DNA of 35,642 nt from Deltaproteobacteria bacterium (GCA_013813765.1 JACCRC010000356.1:1-35642), one strand, 5' to 3'. Positions 1 through 8,357 are shown, counted from the first letter of the stretch. Program-made: numbers and translations. The notes: generated by a model from the letters alone, not told the origin.

Positions 1-33
1 CCCCTTTTCTGCGCGTGGCTATACTGCGCGGCG

Positions 34-1377
34 ATGCCCGACTTGGTTGTTCGTTCGCGGCGGGTGGTGAGTGGGGGGCGAATCGCGCCGGCGGCCATTC
101 ACATCAGCGGCGGGCGGATCGAGCGGATCGTCGCCTGGGATGATGTTCCCGCCGGGGCGCCGCTCGACGATGTCGGCGAGCTCGTGGTGCTGCCGGGCAT
201 CGTCGACACGCACGTGCACCTCAACGAGCCGGGCCGCACCGAGTGGGAGGGCTTCGCCACCGCCACGCGCGCCGCGGCGATCGGCGGCGTGACCACGCTG
301 GTCGACATGCCGCTGAACTCGATCCCGCCGACCACCACGCGCGAGGCGTTCGCAGCGAAGCGCGCGGCCGCGAAGGGGCAGTGCAGCGTCGATGTCGGGT
401 TCTGGGGCGGCGTGGTGCCGGGCAACGAGAAGGAGCTCGCGGGCCTCGTCGCCGACGGCGTGCGCGGCTTCAAGTGCTTCCTCGTCGACAGCGGCGTCGA
501 GGAGTTCGGCTGGTGCGGGGAGCGCGAGCTAGCCATCGCGATGCCGATCCTCGCCGGACTCGATCGGCCGCTGCTCGTGCACGCCGAGGTCGCGGGGCCA
601 ATCGATGCGGCGGCGCGTGCGCTCGTCGGCGCGAATCCGAACAAGTACGCCACGTACCTCGCGTCGCGGCCCGAAGGCGCCGAGGAGCAGGCGATCGCGA
701 TGGTCACCGGCCTGTGTCGCGCCACGAACGCGCGCACGCACATCGTCCATCACTCGGCCGCGAGCGCGCTGCCGCTACTCGCGGCGGCGAAGGCGCACGG
801 GCTGCCGCTGACCGCGGAGACGTGTCCGCACTACCTGCACTTCACGGCCGAGCGCATCCCCGACGGTGCGACCGCGTTCAAGTGCGCACCTCCGATCCGC
901 GACGCGGCGAATCGCGAAGAGCTGTGGAAGGCGCTCGCGGCGGGCACGCTCGATCTCGTCGCCAGCGATCACTCGCCGTGCACGCCGGCGCTCAAGGCGA
1001 TCGAGGCTGGTGACTTCGTCGCCGCGTGGGGCGGTGTCTCCGGGCTGCAGCTCGCGCTGCCCGTGATCTGGACCGAGGCGCACGCGCGTGGCTTCTCGCT
1101 CGTCGACATCACGAGGTGGATGTGCGAGGGCCCGGCGCGACTCGCCGGCTTTCTCGGCCGCAAGGGCGCGATCGCCGAGGGCAACGACGCCGACCTCGTC
1201 ATCTTCGACGACGCGGGCAGCACCAGAGTCCACGCGGACATGGTGCAGCACCGCCACAAGGTGACGCCGTACGCCGGAGAGACGCTGCGCGGCGCCGTCG
1301 TCGCAACCTACCTGCGCGGCACGAAGGTCGCCGAGGACGGGCGCGCCGTCGCCACCGAGCTGGGAGCACTGCTATGA
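34..1377 (+). CDS. allB: allantoinase (cyclic amidohydrolase)
   Basis: Hydrolyses allantoin to allantoate in the cytoplasm, the entry step of ureide breakdown. The 447-residue length is normal for the family. The binuclear metal site can be read directly: HVHLNEPG at about residues 60-67 gives the HxH pair, K147 in GFKCFL matches the carboxylated lysine, H183 lies in LLVHAE, H239/H240 in HIVHHSA, and D312 in ASDHSP. The ATG at 34 gives a natural N terminus, although no strong ribosome binding site precedes it. The stop overlaps the allantoicase start by ATGA, so the two genes are probably translationally coupled. Dihydropyrimidinase or dihydroorotase are less likely because the next genes are allantoicase and hydroxyisourate hydrolase. 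Confidence 0.95.
   Translation: MPDLVVRSRRVVSGGRIAPAAIHISGGRIERIVAWDDVPAGAPLDDVGELVVLPGIVDTHVHLNEPGRTEWEGFATATRAAAIGGVTTLVDMPLNSIPPTTTREAFAAKRAAAKGQCSVDVGFWGGVVPGNEKELAGLVADGVRGFKCFLVDSGVEEFGWCGERELAIAMPILAGLDRPLLVHAEVAGPIDAAARALVGANPNKYATYLASRPEGAEEQAIAMVTGLCRATNARTHIVHHSAASALPLLAAAKAHGLPLTAETCPHYLHFTAERIPDGATAFKCAPPIRDAANREELWKALAAGTLDLVASDHSPCTPALKAIEAGDFVAAWGGVSGLQLALPVIWTEAHARGFSLVDITRWMCEGPARLAGFLGRKGAIAEGNDADLVIFDDAGSTRVHADMVQHRHKVTPYAGETLRGAVVATYLRGTKVAEDGRAVATELGALL
1362..1366 (+). promoter_or_regulatory. ribosome binding site for the allantoicase fusion
   Basis: GGGAG lies 7 nt before the ATG at 1374, inside the end of the allantoinase gene. It fixes the internal start of a reading frame that otherwise stays open back to 1026. 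Confidence 0.6.
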
Positions 1378-2897
1378 GCGAGACCGCGTTCACCGACCTT
1401 CCCGATCTCGCGAGTGAAACCGTCGGCGGGGCCGCACTGCTCTGCAACGACGAGTTCTTCGCCGAGAAGGAGAACCTCCTCAAGCCCGCCGCGGCGGTGT
1501 GGAAGGACCACGTCTACACGGATCGCGGCAAGTGGATGGACGGCTGGGAGACGCGACGCTACCGGCCCGTTGACGGCGTCGCGCCCGGCCCCGACTCGAG
1601 CGTCCACGACTGGTGCATCGTCCGCCTCGGGCTACCCGGGGTGATCCGCGGCGTCGTGATCGACACCGCGTGGTTTCGCGGCAACTACCCGGCATCGGCG
1701 GCGCTGTACGCGACCGAGCTCGACGATTCTCTCGATCTGCGCGCGCTCGACTCCGCGACGTGGACGGAGATCCTGCCGCGCAGTGATCTCAAGGGCGATC
1801 ACAAGAACACGTTCGCGATCGACGACGGCAAGCGGTACACGCACCTGCGACTCGAGATCTTCCCCGACGGTGGCGTCGCGCGATTGCGCGTGCACGGCGA
1901 TGCCGTGCCGCAGTGGGCGAAGCTCCGCGCGCTCGGTGGCCCGATCGATCTCGCAGCGCTCGAGAACGGCGCCGTCGTCGAGACCTGCAGCGACATGTTC
2001 TTCGGCTCGCGCAACAACCTCATCAAGGACGGTCCGTCGCTGTCGATGGCGGATGGCTGGGAGACCCGGCGCCGTCGCGGTCCCGGCCACGACTGGGCGA
2101 TCATCCGCCTCGCCACCGCGGGGATGATCGATCGCCTGCTGCTCGACACGTCGCACTTCAAGGGCAACGCACCCGCGCTCGCGAAGGTGGAGGGCGTGCA
2201 CGCACCTGGCGTCGCGGCCGACAAGCTCGACGGCTGGCGCACGCTGATCTCCACGCCGCTGCAGGCGCACACGCGCCACGTCTTCGACGATCAGCTGCGC
2301 CGCGTCGGTCCCGTCACGCACCTGCGGCTCAGCGTGTATCCGTGCGGCGGCATCGCACGGCTGCGGGCATGGGGAACGGTCGCGCACGACGCACCCGCCG
2401 GCCTCGGTCTGCTCAACGCGCTGTCCACCGACGACGCGCGGGCGGCGCTCCGTCGCTGCAACGGCTCTCCGGTGTGGGCCGAGATGATGGAGCGCGCGCG
2501 TCCGTTCGAGGACGTGCCCGCGCTGCTGCGGATCGCCGAGCGGATCTGGTGGTCGCTCGGCGAGACCGATCATCGCGATGCGTTCGCGGCGCACCCGAAG
2601 ATCGGCGAAGCGAAGGTCCCCGCGAGCGGCGACGCGACGTGGTCCACCGACGAGCAGCGCTCGGCCGGCGCCGCCGCTGCCCAGACCCTCTCGCGCCTCG
2701 CGGAGCAGAACCGCGCGTACGAGGCGAAGCACGGCTTCATCTTCATCGTGTGCGCGACCGGCCGCAGTGCCGACACGATGCTTGCAGACCTCGATGCGCG
2801 TATCGGCAACAGCGCCGCCGTCGAGCTGCGCACCGCCGCGGAGGAGCAGGCCAAGATCACGCGGCTTCGCCTCATCAAGTTGATCGGAGAGCTATGA
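1374..2897 (+). CDS. alc: bifunctional allantoicase / OHCU decarboxylase
   Basis: A 507-residue fusion. Residues 1 to about 340 are allantoicase, which converts allantoate to ureidoglycolate and urea. Its two family repeats are visible: FFAEKENLL with MDGWETRR and HDW near the N terminus, then FFGSRNNLI with ADGWETRR and HDW in the middle. Residues from about 343 to the end are 2-oxo-4-hydroxy-4-carboxy-5-ureidoimidazoline decarboxylase (UraD type), with AHPKIG (H407 the likely catalytic histidine) and FIFIVCATGRSADTML. The OHCU domain acts just before allantoin, so the fusion joins two non-adjacent steps of one pathway. Both stop and start overlap neighbours by ATGA. Domain calls rest on motif recognition. 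Confidence 0.93.
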   Translation: MSETAFTDLPDLASETVGGAALLCNDEFFAEKENLLKPAAAVWKDHVYTDRGKWMDGWETRRYRPVDGVAPGPDSSVHDWCIVRLGLPGVIRGVVIDTAWFRGNYPASAALYATELDDSLDLRALDSATWTEILPRSDLKGDHKNTFAIDDGKRYTHLRLEIFPDGGVARLRVHGDAVPQWAKLRALGGPIDLAALENGAVVETCSDMFFGSRNNLIKDGPSLSMADGWETRRRRGPGHDWAIIRLATAGMIDRLLLDTSHFKGNAPALAKVEGVHAPGVAADKLDGWRTLISTPLQAHTRHVFDDQLRRVGPVTHLRLSVYPCGGIARLRAWGTVAHDAPAGLGLLNALSTDDARAALRRCNGSPVWAEMMERARPFEDVPALLRIAERIWWSLGETDHRDAFAAHPKIGEAKVPASGDATWSTDEQRSAGAAAAQTLSRLAEQNRAYEAKHGFIFIVCATGRSADTMLADLDARIGNSAAVELRTAAEEQAKITRLRLIKLIGEL

Positions 2898-3226
2898 TCA
2901 CGACGCACGTCCTCGACACGTCCATCGGCAAGCCCGGGCAGCACATCGCGGTCGAGCTCGAGCGCGACGACAAGGGCATCTGGCACCTTGTCGGCGCTGG
3001 CATCACGGATGCGGATGGCCGCCTGCGCACGCTGACTCCGGAGGGTCCGGTGATGCCGGCTCGGTATCGAATCCGGTTCCAGACCGCCGCGTACTTCGCC
3101 GCGCAGAACGTCCCCGCGTTCTTCCCGGTGGTCGAGATTCAGTTCAGCGTCGTCGACGGAGCTACGCACTATCACGTACCCCTCTTGCTGTCGCCTTACG
3201 GGTTCTCGACGTACCGCGGCAGCTGA
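2894..3226 (+). CDS. uraH: 5-hydroxyisourate hydrolase (transthyretin-like)
   Basis: Hydrolyses 5-hydroxyisourate, the product of uricase, to OHCU, the substrate of the decarboxylase domain encoded just upstream. The 110-residue protein begins THVLDTSIGKPG and ends with the family signature YRGS. It also has the RYRIRF strand and the HYHVPLLLSPYGFSTYRGS tail of hydroxyisourate hydrolases. It starts at an ATG overlapping the previous stop (ATGA), preceded by GGAG. Uricase itself is not in the window. Confidence 0.95.
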   Translation: MITTHVLDTSIGKPGQHIAVELERDDKGIWHLVGAGITDADGRLRTLTPEGPVMPARYRIRFQTAAYFAAQNVPAFFPVVEIQFSVVDGATHYHVPLLLSPYGFSTYRGS

Positions 3227-3247
3227 CCGGATGATACAACGCGGACC

Positions 3248-4597
3248 ATGTCGGTCCGCACCACGCTCTCCGAGAAGAAGCTGTCCAAGGCCCTCGATCG
3301 CGTCCACAAGTCGCAGAAAGAGGTGTTCGAGCTCTACCCGGGGGACTCCGGTGCGCGGCAGCCCGTGCACACCGTCTACGGCGGCGCGCACCTGTTCACC
3401 GCGGAGACCGCGAAGAAGCTCGGCGACCTCGCGATGCGCTCGATGGACATCTACGCACCCGATGCCTCGACGTTCGCCGAGGCGATCGGTCTCTCCGGCT
3501 CGCTCGGCCCGAAGGTCTACGAGCGCGTGAAGGAGAAGCTCAAGCGCGAGGCCGTCGAGGACTTCCGCATCGACTTCGAGGATGGCTACGGCAATCGCTC
3601 CGACGAGGAAGAGGACGGCCACGCCGCCGCCGCTGCGCACCAGGTCGCGACCGGCCTGCAGGCCAGCTCGCTGCCGCCGTTCCTCGGCATTCGCATCAAG
3701 CCGCTCACGCGCGATCTCGCGGCCCGCTCGTTCCGCACGCTCGACATCTTCGTCACCGAGCTGCTCGAGAAGTCCGGCGGCAAGTTCCCCGAGAACTTCG
3801 TCGTGACGCTGCCGAAGATCATGGACAAGTCCGACGTCGAGGCGCTCGTCGAGGTGTTCGAGCTGCTCGAGGATCGTCTCGACCTGCCGCACCGCACGCT
3901 GAAGATGGAGTTCATGGTCGAGACCACGCAGTCGATCTTCGACTCGCAGGGTCGCACCGCGCTGCCGCGCTTCCACCAGGCCGCCGATGGCCGCCTCACC
4001 GGCGCGCACTTCGGAACGTACGACTACACCGCGAACTGCGACATCACCGCCGCGCACCAGAAGATGCGCCACCCCGCGTGCGACTTCGCGAAGCACGTGA
4101 TGAAGGTGACGTTCGCCGGCACCGGCGTGATGCTCTCCGACGGCGCCACGAACATCATGCCCGTGCCCGTGCACAAGGGTCAGGACCTGTCCGATCTACA
4201 GAAGCGCGATAACCGCAACGCGATCTACGCCGCGTGGCGCCTGCACGCCGATGACGTCCGTCATTCGCTCGTGAACGGCTACTACCAGGGCTGGGACCTC
4301 CACCCCGGCCAGCTGCCGACGCGCTACGGCGCGGTCTACGGCTTCTTCCTGGACGGCCTGCAGCCCGCCTCCGACCGCCTGAAGAACTTCGTCGACAAGG
4401 CCGCCCAGGCCACGCTCGTCGGCGACATCTTCGACGACGCGGCAACCGGGCAGGGCCTCCTCAACTACTTCCTGCGCGGCATCGCCTGCGGCGCGGTCAC
4501 CGAGGACGAGGCCCTGGCGACCGGCCTGTCGCTCGAGGAGATCCGCTCCAAGTCGTTCGTGAAGATCATGGCGGCGCGTCGGGCTCCGAAGACCTGA
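3248..4597 (+). CDS. HpcH/HpaI-citrate lyase-like (DUF6986 type) lyase
   Basis: A 449-residue protein resembling the citrate lyase beta / malate synthase-like TIM-barrel superfamily, in the group I recall as DUF6986, which is often found with purine catabolism genes. RIDFEDGYG (about residue 100) recalls the metal-binding acidic motif of citrate lyase beta subunits, and KMEFMVETTQS could supply the second acidic ligand. It starts 21 bp after uraH, so it is probably in the same operon. The ureide pathway ends in glyoxylate, so a condensation or cleavage of a glyoxylate-derived acid is a reasonable inference. The reaction cannot be read from the sequence. Its last 32 bp overlap the convergent lipoprotein gene. 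Confidence 0.8.
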   Translation: MSVRTTLSEKKLSKALDRVHKSQKEVFELYPGDSGARQPVHTVYGGAHLFTAETAKKLGDLAMRSMDIYAPDASTFAEAIGLSGSLGPKVYERVKEKLKREAVEDFRIDFEDGYGNRSDEEEDGHAAAAAHQVATGLQASSLPPFLGIRIKPLTRDLAARSFRTLDIFVTELLEKSGGKFPENFVVTLPKIMDKSDVEALVEVFELLEDRLDLPHRTLKMEFMVETTQSIFDSQGRTALPRFHQAADGRLTGAHFGTYDYTANCDITAAHQKMRHPACDFAKHVMKVTFAGTGVMLSDGATNIMPVPVHKGQDLSDLQKRDNRNAIYAAWRLHADDVRHSLVNGYYQGWDLHPGQLPTRYGAVYGFFLDGLQPASDRLKNFVDKAAQATLVGDIFDDAATGQGLLNYFLRGIACGAVTEDEALATGLSLEEIRSKSFVKIMAARRAPKT

Positions 4598-6017
4598 TCG
4601 GATCGACGACACCGATCGAGCACTCGCCATCGGGTGCGATGCCGGTGCACTCCTTCTCGCGCAGCCTGTACCAGCGGTCGTTCACCTTGATCGCGACCCG
4701 ATACGTCTTGAGCGCGGCCGCGATCCGGAACACCCCGTTGTCGTCGGTCTCGCCGCGGACGACGTCGCTGGACCTCGCGCACGGCGTCGTCTTGGACGCC
4801 CCCGACGGATAGCGGCAGATCTCGACCGCGGCCCCTGCCACCGGCACGCCGCGATCGTGAACCGTCCCGGTGATCGTGCCGCGGGAGATCTCGATCCCGA
4901 TCGGTAACTTGTCGGGACCCGCGCCGACCACGAGGATCGCGGTGACGTCGCCACTGATCGCGGGGATCGATCCCGGCGGGTACGTCGTCGCGCTGCCGTC
5001 GGGATTCACGATCGCGATCCCCTTCGTGGGATCGGTCGCCCACAGCCGGCCTCGCGCGTCGATCACCGGCCCCACCTTCGCGCGCGCCGGTGTCTTCGTC
5101 GGCGTGAACGTCAGCACGCCATCGGCGTTCGTTCGCACCAGCGTGTCGCCGCCGAGGCAGCCAACTCCATGCAGCTCCCCCGCGACAAACCGGCCGCGTG
5201 CGAGGCCGTCCTTCGGCACCAGCTCGGCGGTGACCTTGCCGTCCGTGGCGACGCGCACGAGGTACGTGCAGCCGAGCAGCCAGAGCTCCCCCGTGGGCGA
5301 CACGATGGTCTGCGTCCAGCGTGGAGCACCGGTCCCGATTCGCTTCGCGAGCTCATCCGTGTCGACGATCGGCTTCCAGCGTTTATTATCGAGCACGAGG
5401 ATCGAGTGCATCCTCGTGACGAACAACCGGCCGCTGCCGTCGAAGTCGAGGGACTCCATGTGCTCCGGGGTTCCGAGCGGCGGCGCGGCTTCCCACGTCG
5501 TGCCGGAGAGCTTCCACACTCCGTTCACGCTCCCTGCCCAGATCGTTCCATCCGGCGCGACCGCGAGCTCGCTCACGTACAGCGGGCCCCCCTTGCCAGC
5601 GAGATCCTCGAGCTGATCGCCGCGAACGCGCTGCAGCTTCGCGCCCGCCACGAGCAGCGAGCCGTCGCTCGCCAGTGTGAGCCGGCGCACCCGGGCATCG
5701 GGAAACCGCGTGAGCGTCACGGCATCGCCGTCGATCGTGACCAGGCCCACCTTGTTGACCCAGATGTAGGCCGGCCCCAGCGCGAACGCGGGCTCTGGAA
5801 CCGCCACCACCGGAACCATCAGCCCGCTCGTCTCCGCGGTCCTCAGCGCTGCGAGGACTTCGGTCTGGCTGCGGTGCAGCGCCATTCGCCAGTCGTCGCG
5901 TGCGTCCGACTTCTCGGCTCCGGTGATCGCCCCGCTCCCCGACGACCCGGCGGGAGCGTCCTTGTTGCCACACGCAGCGACCGCGAACAGGATCGCCACC
6001 CGCAGCCGCCCGCTCAT
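4566..6017 (-). CDS. propeller-type lipoprotein with C-terminal regulatory-like domain
   Basis: A 483-residue predicted lipoprotein. The signal peptide ends in FAVAAC, with lipidation expected at C16, followed by a Ser/Gly-rich linker. The body has repeated short strands such as VNKVGLVTIDGD, APDGTIWAGSVNGVW and SPTGELWLLG, typical of two-component-regulator-like beta-propellers. Residues from about 375 to 470 look like a carboxypeptidase regulatory-like fold (GTITGTVHDRGVPVAGAAVE, then DDNGVFRI). It probably sits on the outer membrane or periplasmic face. The function is unknown. It converges on the ureide operon with a 32-bp 3' overlap. Confidence 0.8.
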   Translation of the reverse strand: MSGRLRVAILFAVAACGNKDAPAGSSGSGAITGAEKSDARDDWRMALHRSQTEVLAALRTAETSGLMVPVVAVPEPAFALGPAYIWVNKVGLVTIDGDAVTLTRFPDARVRRLTLASDGSLLVAGAKLQRVRGDQLEDLAGKGGPLYVSELAVAPDGTIWAGSVNGVWKLSGTTWEAAPPLGTPEHMESLDFDGSGRLFVTRMHSILVLDNKRWKPIVDTDELAKRIGTGAPRWTQTIVSPTGELWLLGCTYLVRVATDGKVTAELVPKDGLARGRFVAGELHGVGCLGGDTLVRTNADGVLTFTPTKTPARAKVGPVIDARGRLWATDPTKGIAIVNPDGSATTYPPGSIPAISGDVTAILVVGAGPDKLPIGIEISRGTITGTVHDRGVPVAGAAVEICRYPSGASKTTPCARSSDVVRGETDDNGVFRIAAALKTYRVAIKVNDRWYRLREKECTGIAPDGECSIGVVDPIRSSEPDAPP

Positions 6018-6081
6018 GCCCCTATCGTAGGGGGCAACCGGCCCAACCCACGAGCATCTGCGGGCATTTCCACCTCGACGC

Positions 6082-6110
6082 TTGCGGTGGCGGTCCGTCT
6101 CGGGTAACTA
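6082..6110 (+). promoter_or_regulatory. possible tRNA-His promoter
   Basis: TTGCGG and TAACTA are separated by 17 nt and end about 12 nt before the mature tRNA 5' end. Both hexamers match the sigma-70 consensus weakly, so the call rests mostly on position. Confidence 0.3.
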
Positions 6111-6121
6111 CGAGCCCTCAC

Positions 6122-6195
6122 GGCGGTCGTAGCTCAGTTGGTAGAGCGCCAGGTTGTGGTCCTGGATGTCGCGGGTTCAAGCCCCGTCGATCGCC
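6122..6195 (+). tRNA. tRNA-His (GTG anticodon)
   Basis: A full cloverleaf can be folded. The acceptor stem is 6123-6129 with 6188-6194 (one G-U pair). The D arm is GCTC/GAGC at 6132-6147. The anticodon stem CCAGG/CCTGG encloses a loop with anticodon GTG at 6156-6158. The T arm GCGGG/CCCGT has loop TTCAAGC. A G at 6122 opposite C at 6195 supplies the extra G-1:C73 pair diagnostic of tRNA-His. CCA is not encoded. Its 3' half is the attachment site of the adjacent integrative element and is duplicated at 21358. Confidence 0.97.
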
Positions 6196-6207
6196 CCGAA
6201 AAATCCG
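6150..6207 (+). repeat. left attachment repeat (tRNA-His 3' end)
   Basis: This 58-bp sequence runs from the anticodon stem to 12 nt past the tRNA and is identical to 21358-21415. After one mismatch a further 11 bp match (6209-6219 and 21417-21427). The copy lies inside the intact tRNA gene, so the element regenerated the tRNA 3' end on insertion. Confidence 0.92.
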
Positions 6208-6211
6208 TTAC

Positions 6212-6637
6212 CTACGCAGCGGCCTGCTTCTTCCGCCGTTTCTGCTGCCACCGGGCTGCCACGCCGGACGAACCGAACACCGCCGCGATGGCGTTGCGCT
6301 TGTCGTCCTCGCCCACGTCGATGTAGCGCATCGTCGTGGAGATCGCCGCGTGCCCCATCAGGTCGCGCAGCACGGGCAGCGGGACCTTCCGAGCCATCAC
6401 TGTTCCAAACGTGTGTCGCAGACAGTGGAGCGGCTTCGGCGGACGCGCCACCCCGGCCCGGGCGTACATCTCGTTCACGATCTCGCTCATCCGGTCGTAC
6501 GTGACGAACGCGCCGTCGTTCTCCGCGATCACCCACAGGCCGTGGCGCGGTAGCTCTGTCAGCGACGCCAGAAGGCGAGGCGACAGCGGAACCGTCCGCG
6601 TCTTGTTGTGCTTCGGCGCGACGCTCTCGTTCGTCAT
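6212..6637 (-). CDS. tyrosine recombinase, C-terminal catalytic part (split gene)
   Basis: 141 residues carrying most of the tyrosine-recombinase active site: KHNKTRTVPLS (strand with the catalytic Lys), HCLRHTF (HxxR), LMGHAAISTTMRYIDV (second His and the nucleophile Tyr). The first catalytic Arg is in the upstream frame at 6634-7344. The two frames overlap by ATGA. One missing base near 6640 would join them as RRAL-x-K-M-T-N-E, giving a normal integrase of about 378 residues. This may therefore be a frameshifted gene, a sequencing or assembly indel, or a coupled two-part protein. Its tail (WQQKRRKKQAAA) is matched by a diverged remnant at 21420-21495. Confidence 0.85.
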   Translation of the reverse strand: MTNESVAPKHNKTRTVPLSPRLLASLTELPRHGLWVIAENDGAFVTYDRMSEIVNEMYARAGVARPPKPLHCLRHTFGTVMARKVPLPVLRDLMGHAAISTTMRYIDVGEDDKRNAIAAVFGSSGVAARWQQKRRKKQAAA

Positions 6638-7344
6638 CTTGCGAGCGCACGCCGCACGGTCAGCCGGCCGTCCTTGAGATCAGTCCATTGCAGGCCGCGG
6701 ATCTCACCGACCCGCAAGCCCGCTTCGGACGCGAGGAGGATCGCGACGCGATAGCGCGTGTCCTCGACCACGTCGGGATGGAGCAACTTCTCGACGTCCC
6801 CAGGATCGACGGCGCGGATCTCCGCGACCAAGCCATCGAGCTTGAACCGGAGCTTCGAGCGCTCGCCCTTCACGTACTTGATCATCGTCGAAAGAACGGC
6901 GAGCTGGTTGTTCACCGTCGTCACCGCCATCCCGCGATCGAGCTCGCTGCGAGCAAACGTGTCGACGTCGGTCTGCTTCAAGGCCTCGATCGTCATGTCG
7001 CCGAAGAACGGCAACAGCCGACTGTCGAGGACCCTGCGCTTCTCGCGCTTCTCGCTCGGCTTCTGCCCAGGCTTGTACGTCTCGAGGAACGTCGTTGCAT
7101 GCTCTCGGATCGTCTTCGGCACCTCCACTGCCGAGGCCGGCGGCGGCGCGATCGGCTTGCCCGCGAGGGCAACGCTTATCGCGCGGCGTTCGGCCGCTTG
7201 TGCACCGAGCTTGGACTGAGGCAGGTCGTGATACGGCCCGGCGATTCCCGGCGTCCCGAACACGCGCTCACGTCTTCCATCGGCAAATTGAACGACGGTT
7301 CGGAAGAACCACCGTCCGGTTCGCATGTCGCGCTTGACTGGCAT
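6634..7344 (-). CDS. tyrosine recombinase, N-terminal part (split gene)
   Basis: 236 residues from the ATG at 7344. They contain the N-terminal beta-strand and core-binding (SAM-like) domains of phage-type integrases and the start of the catalytic domain, including the first catalytic Arg in AGLRVGEIRGLQW. The frame ends at RRALAR, exactly where the rest of the catalytic domain begins in another frame. The open frame extends back to 7467, but MPVKRDMRTGRWFFRT is the natural start, 2 bp after the stop of the excisionase-like frame. Without the downstream part it cannot be an active recombinase. Confidence 0.85.
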   Translation of the reverse strand: MPVKRDMRTGRWFFRTVVQFADGRRERVFGTPGIAGPYHDLPQSKLGAQAAERRAISVALAGKPIAPPPASAVEVPKTIREHATTFLETYKPGQKPSEKREKRRVLDSRLLPFFGDMTIEALKQTDVDTFARSELDRGMAVTTVNNQLAVLSTMIKYVKGERSKLRFKLDGLVAEIRAVDPGDVEKLLHPDVVEDTRYRVAILLASEAGLRVGEIRGLQWTDLKDGRLTVRRALAR

Positions 7345-7346
7345 CG

Positions 7347-7511
7347 TTACTGCCCTTCCTGCGCGCTCCGCGAACGACCACACGAGTCCAACCATCGCAT
7401 GACCGCCGCCTTCCGGAAACGCAAAACCTTGCCGATCCGACGATGTGGGATCTCGTTCCGCGCGCATGCCGCGTAGATCGCGTTGCGACCAAGGCCGAGG
7501 AGCGCCATCAC
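7347..7511 (-). CDS. excisionase-like helix-turn-helix protein (probably damaged start)
   Basis: A short frame too small for most ORF lists. It reads VMALLGLGRNAIYAACAR, then NEIPHRRIGKVLRFRKAAV and RWL, the MerR/AlpA-type winged helix used by excisionases and helix-turn-helix DNA-binding proteins. It ends 2 bp before the integrase start, as in xis-int pairs. The frame is open upstream through LDEVLDARG to an in-frame TAG at 7566-7568. The only earlier ATG is at 7586, six codons before that stop and just after the stop of the small membrane protein gene. I infer an original start at 7586 broken by a nonsense codon. The GTG at 7511 used here would cut the first helix. Confidence 0.6.
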   Translation of the reverse strand: MMALLGLGRNAIYAACARNEIPHRRIGKVLRFRKAAVMRWLDSCGRSRSAQEGQ

Positions 7512-7591
7512 ACCGCGGGCGTCGAGAACTTCATCGAGATCTCCATTGATGTCGGCCGCGGGGCGCTATTCGTTGCGCCTTGCCATCGGCA

Positions 7592-7720
7592 CTACCAGAC
7601 CAGGAACACCGCGAGGATCGCGGCGGCGGTCAGCCACGGTGCGCGGCGCGTGACAGAGCCGATGGCGCGCACGGTGCCGCGGACGAACTTGGTGACTGTG
7701 CAGACGATGTCCTCGAACAT
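7592..7720 (-). CDS. small single-pass membrane protein
   Basis: A 42-residue frame starting MFEDIVCTVTKFVRG with one hydrophobic C-terminal segment (WLTAAAILAVFLVW) preceded by basic residues. This implies a membrane anchor with a cytoplasmic N terminus. GAGGA sits 7 nt before the ATG. It is followed at 5 bp by the ATG of the excisionase-like frame, so it appears to head the xis-int group. No family is recognised. Confidence 0.45.
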   Translation of the reverse strand: MFEDIVCTVTKFVRGTVRAIGSVTRRAPWLTAAAILAVFLVW

Positions 7721-7727
7721 GGGATGG

Positions 7728-7732
7728 TCCTC
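7728..7732 (-). promoter_or_regulatory. ribosome binding site for the small membrane protein
   Basis: GAGGA on the minus strand, 7 nt upstream of the ATG at 7720. It supports this internal start over the longer open frame to 7900. Confidence 0.45.
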
Positions 7733-8357
7733 AAAGATATGGGCGCGCTGGAGCCCACTTCTCACGACGTGAGTTGATCTCCGTCGGTTAGCAGTGCAAA
7801 TCCGATGGCGTTGCAACCAGATGGATCTGGTCGTTCTGGCCCGCGACGCGTTCAAGCGCGAGGGTGTCGTAGATTCCTGGCACGTCGGTTGCGTCACCAC
7901 CTCGACGCCTGCACCCCCCAGCAGCCCTGATCGGACTTGCCCGAAAGACGCCCTGGATTGGGTATCGCCTTTGGCCTCGGACTGACCCGCAGCATCTGAA
8001 CGGCGGCTGAACTGCTCAACGGAGACAAGGGGTGTATTTGGCTGCGGGCCAAGCCCGCGCGACGCTCGATCGTTCGCCCTTCGTGGTGACGCCGCATTTG
8101 CGGCGATTCATTGGTGACGCGGTCATAGGCGTCTCCGGGAGGGATCGACCGCGGCGCCATCGGCCTTCTCCTCGAGCGCGGAGATCATCGCTGTCCACGT
8201 CCAGGCAGCACGCTGGGAACTTCGCTTGAGTCCACGCTCGGTCCGAGCGACTGCTGACCACGAAAACACCCGGGTGATCCGAGCTTCGCCTCATCCGCCA
8301 ATCGCATAAGAGCGTCTAGGAGGCTCCGAGCAGCGGGTGCTCACGTATGCGCTTTTC

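Noticed and set aside
2570-4174. Long minus-strand frame (534 codons) across the end of the allantoicase fusion and the lyase gene
   Set aside because: Arg/Glu/Leu-rich shadow of two well-supported plus-strand genes; no domain or start context.
8110-8155. DUF4157 remnant (PGDAYDRV on the minus strand)
   Set aside because: Only a few residues match, with no flanking HExxH or other family motif.
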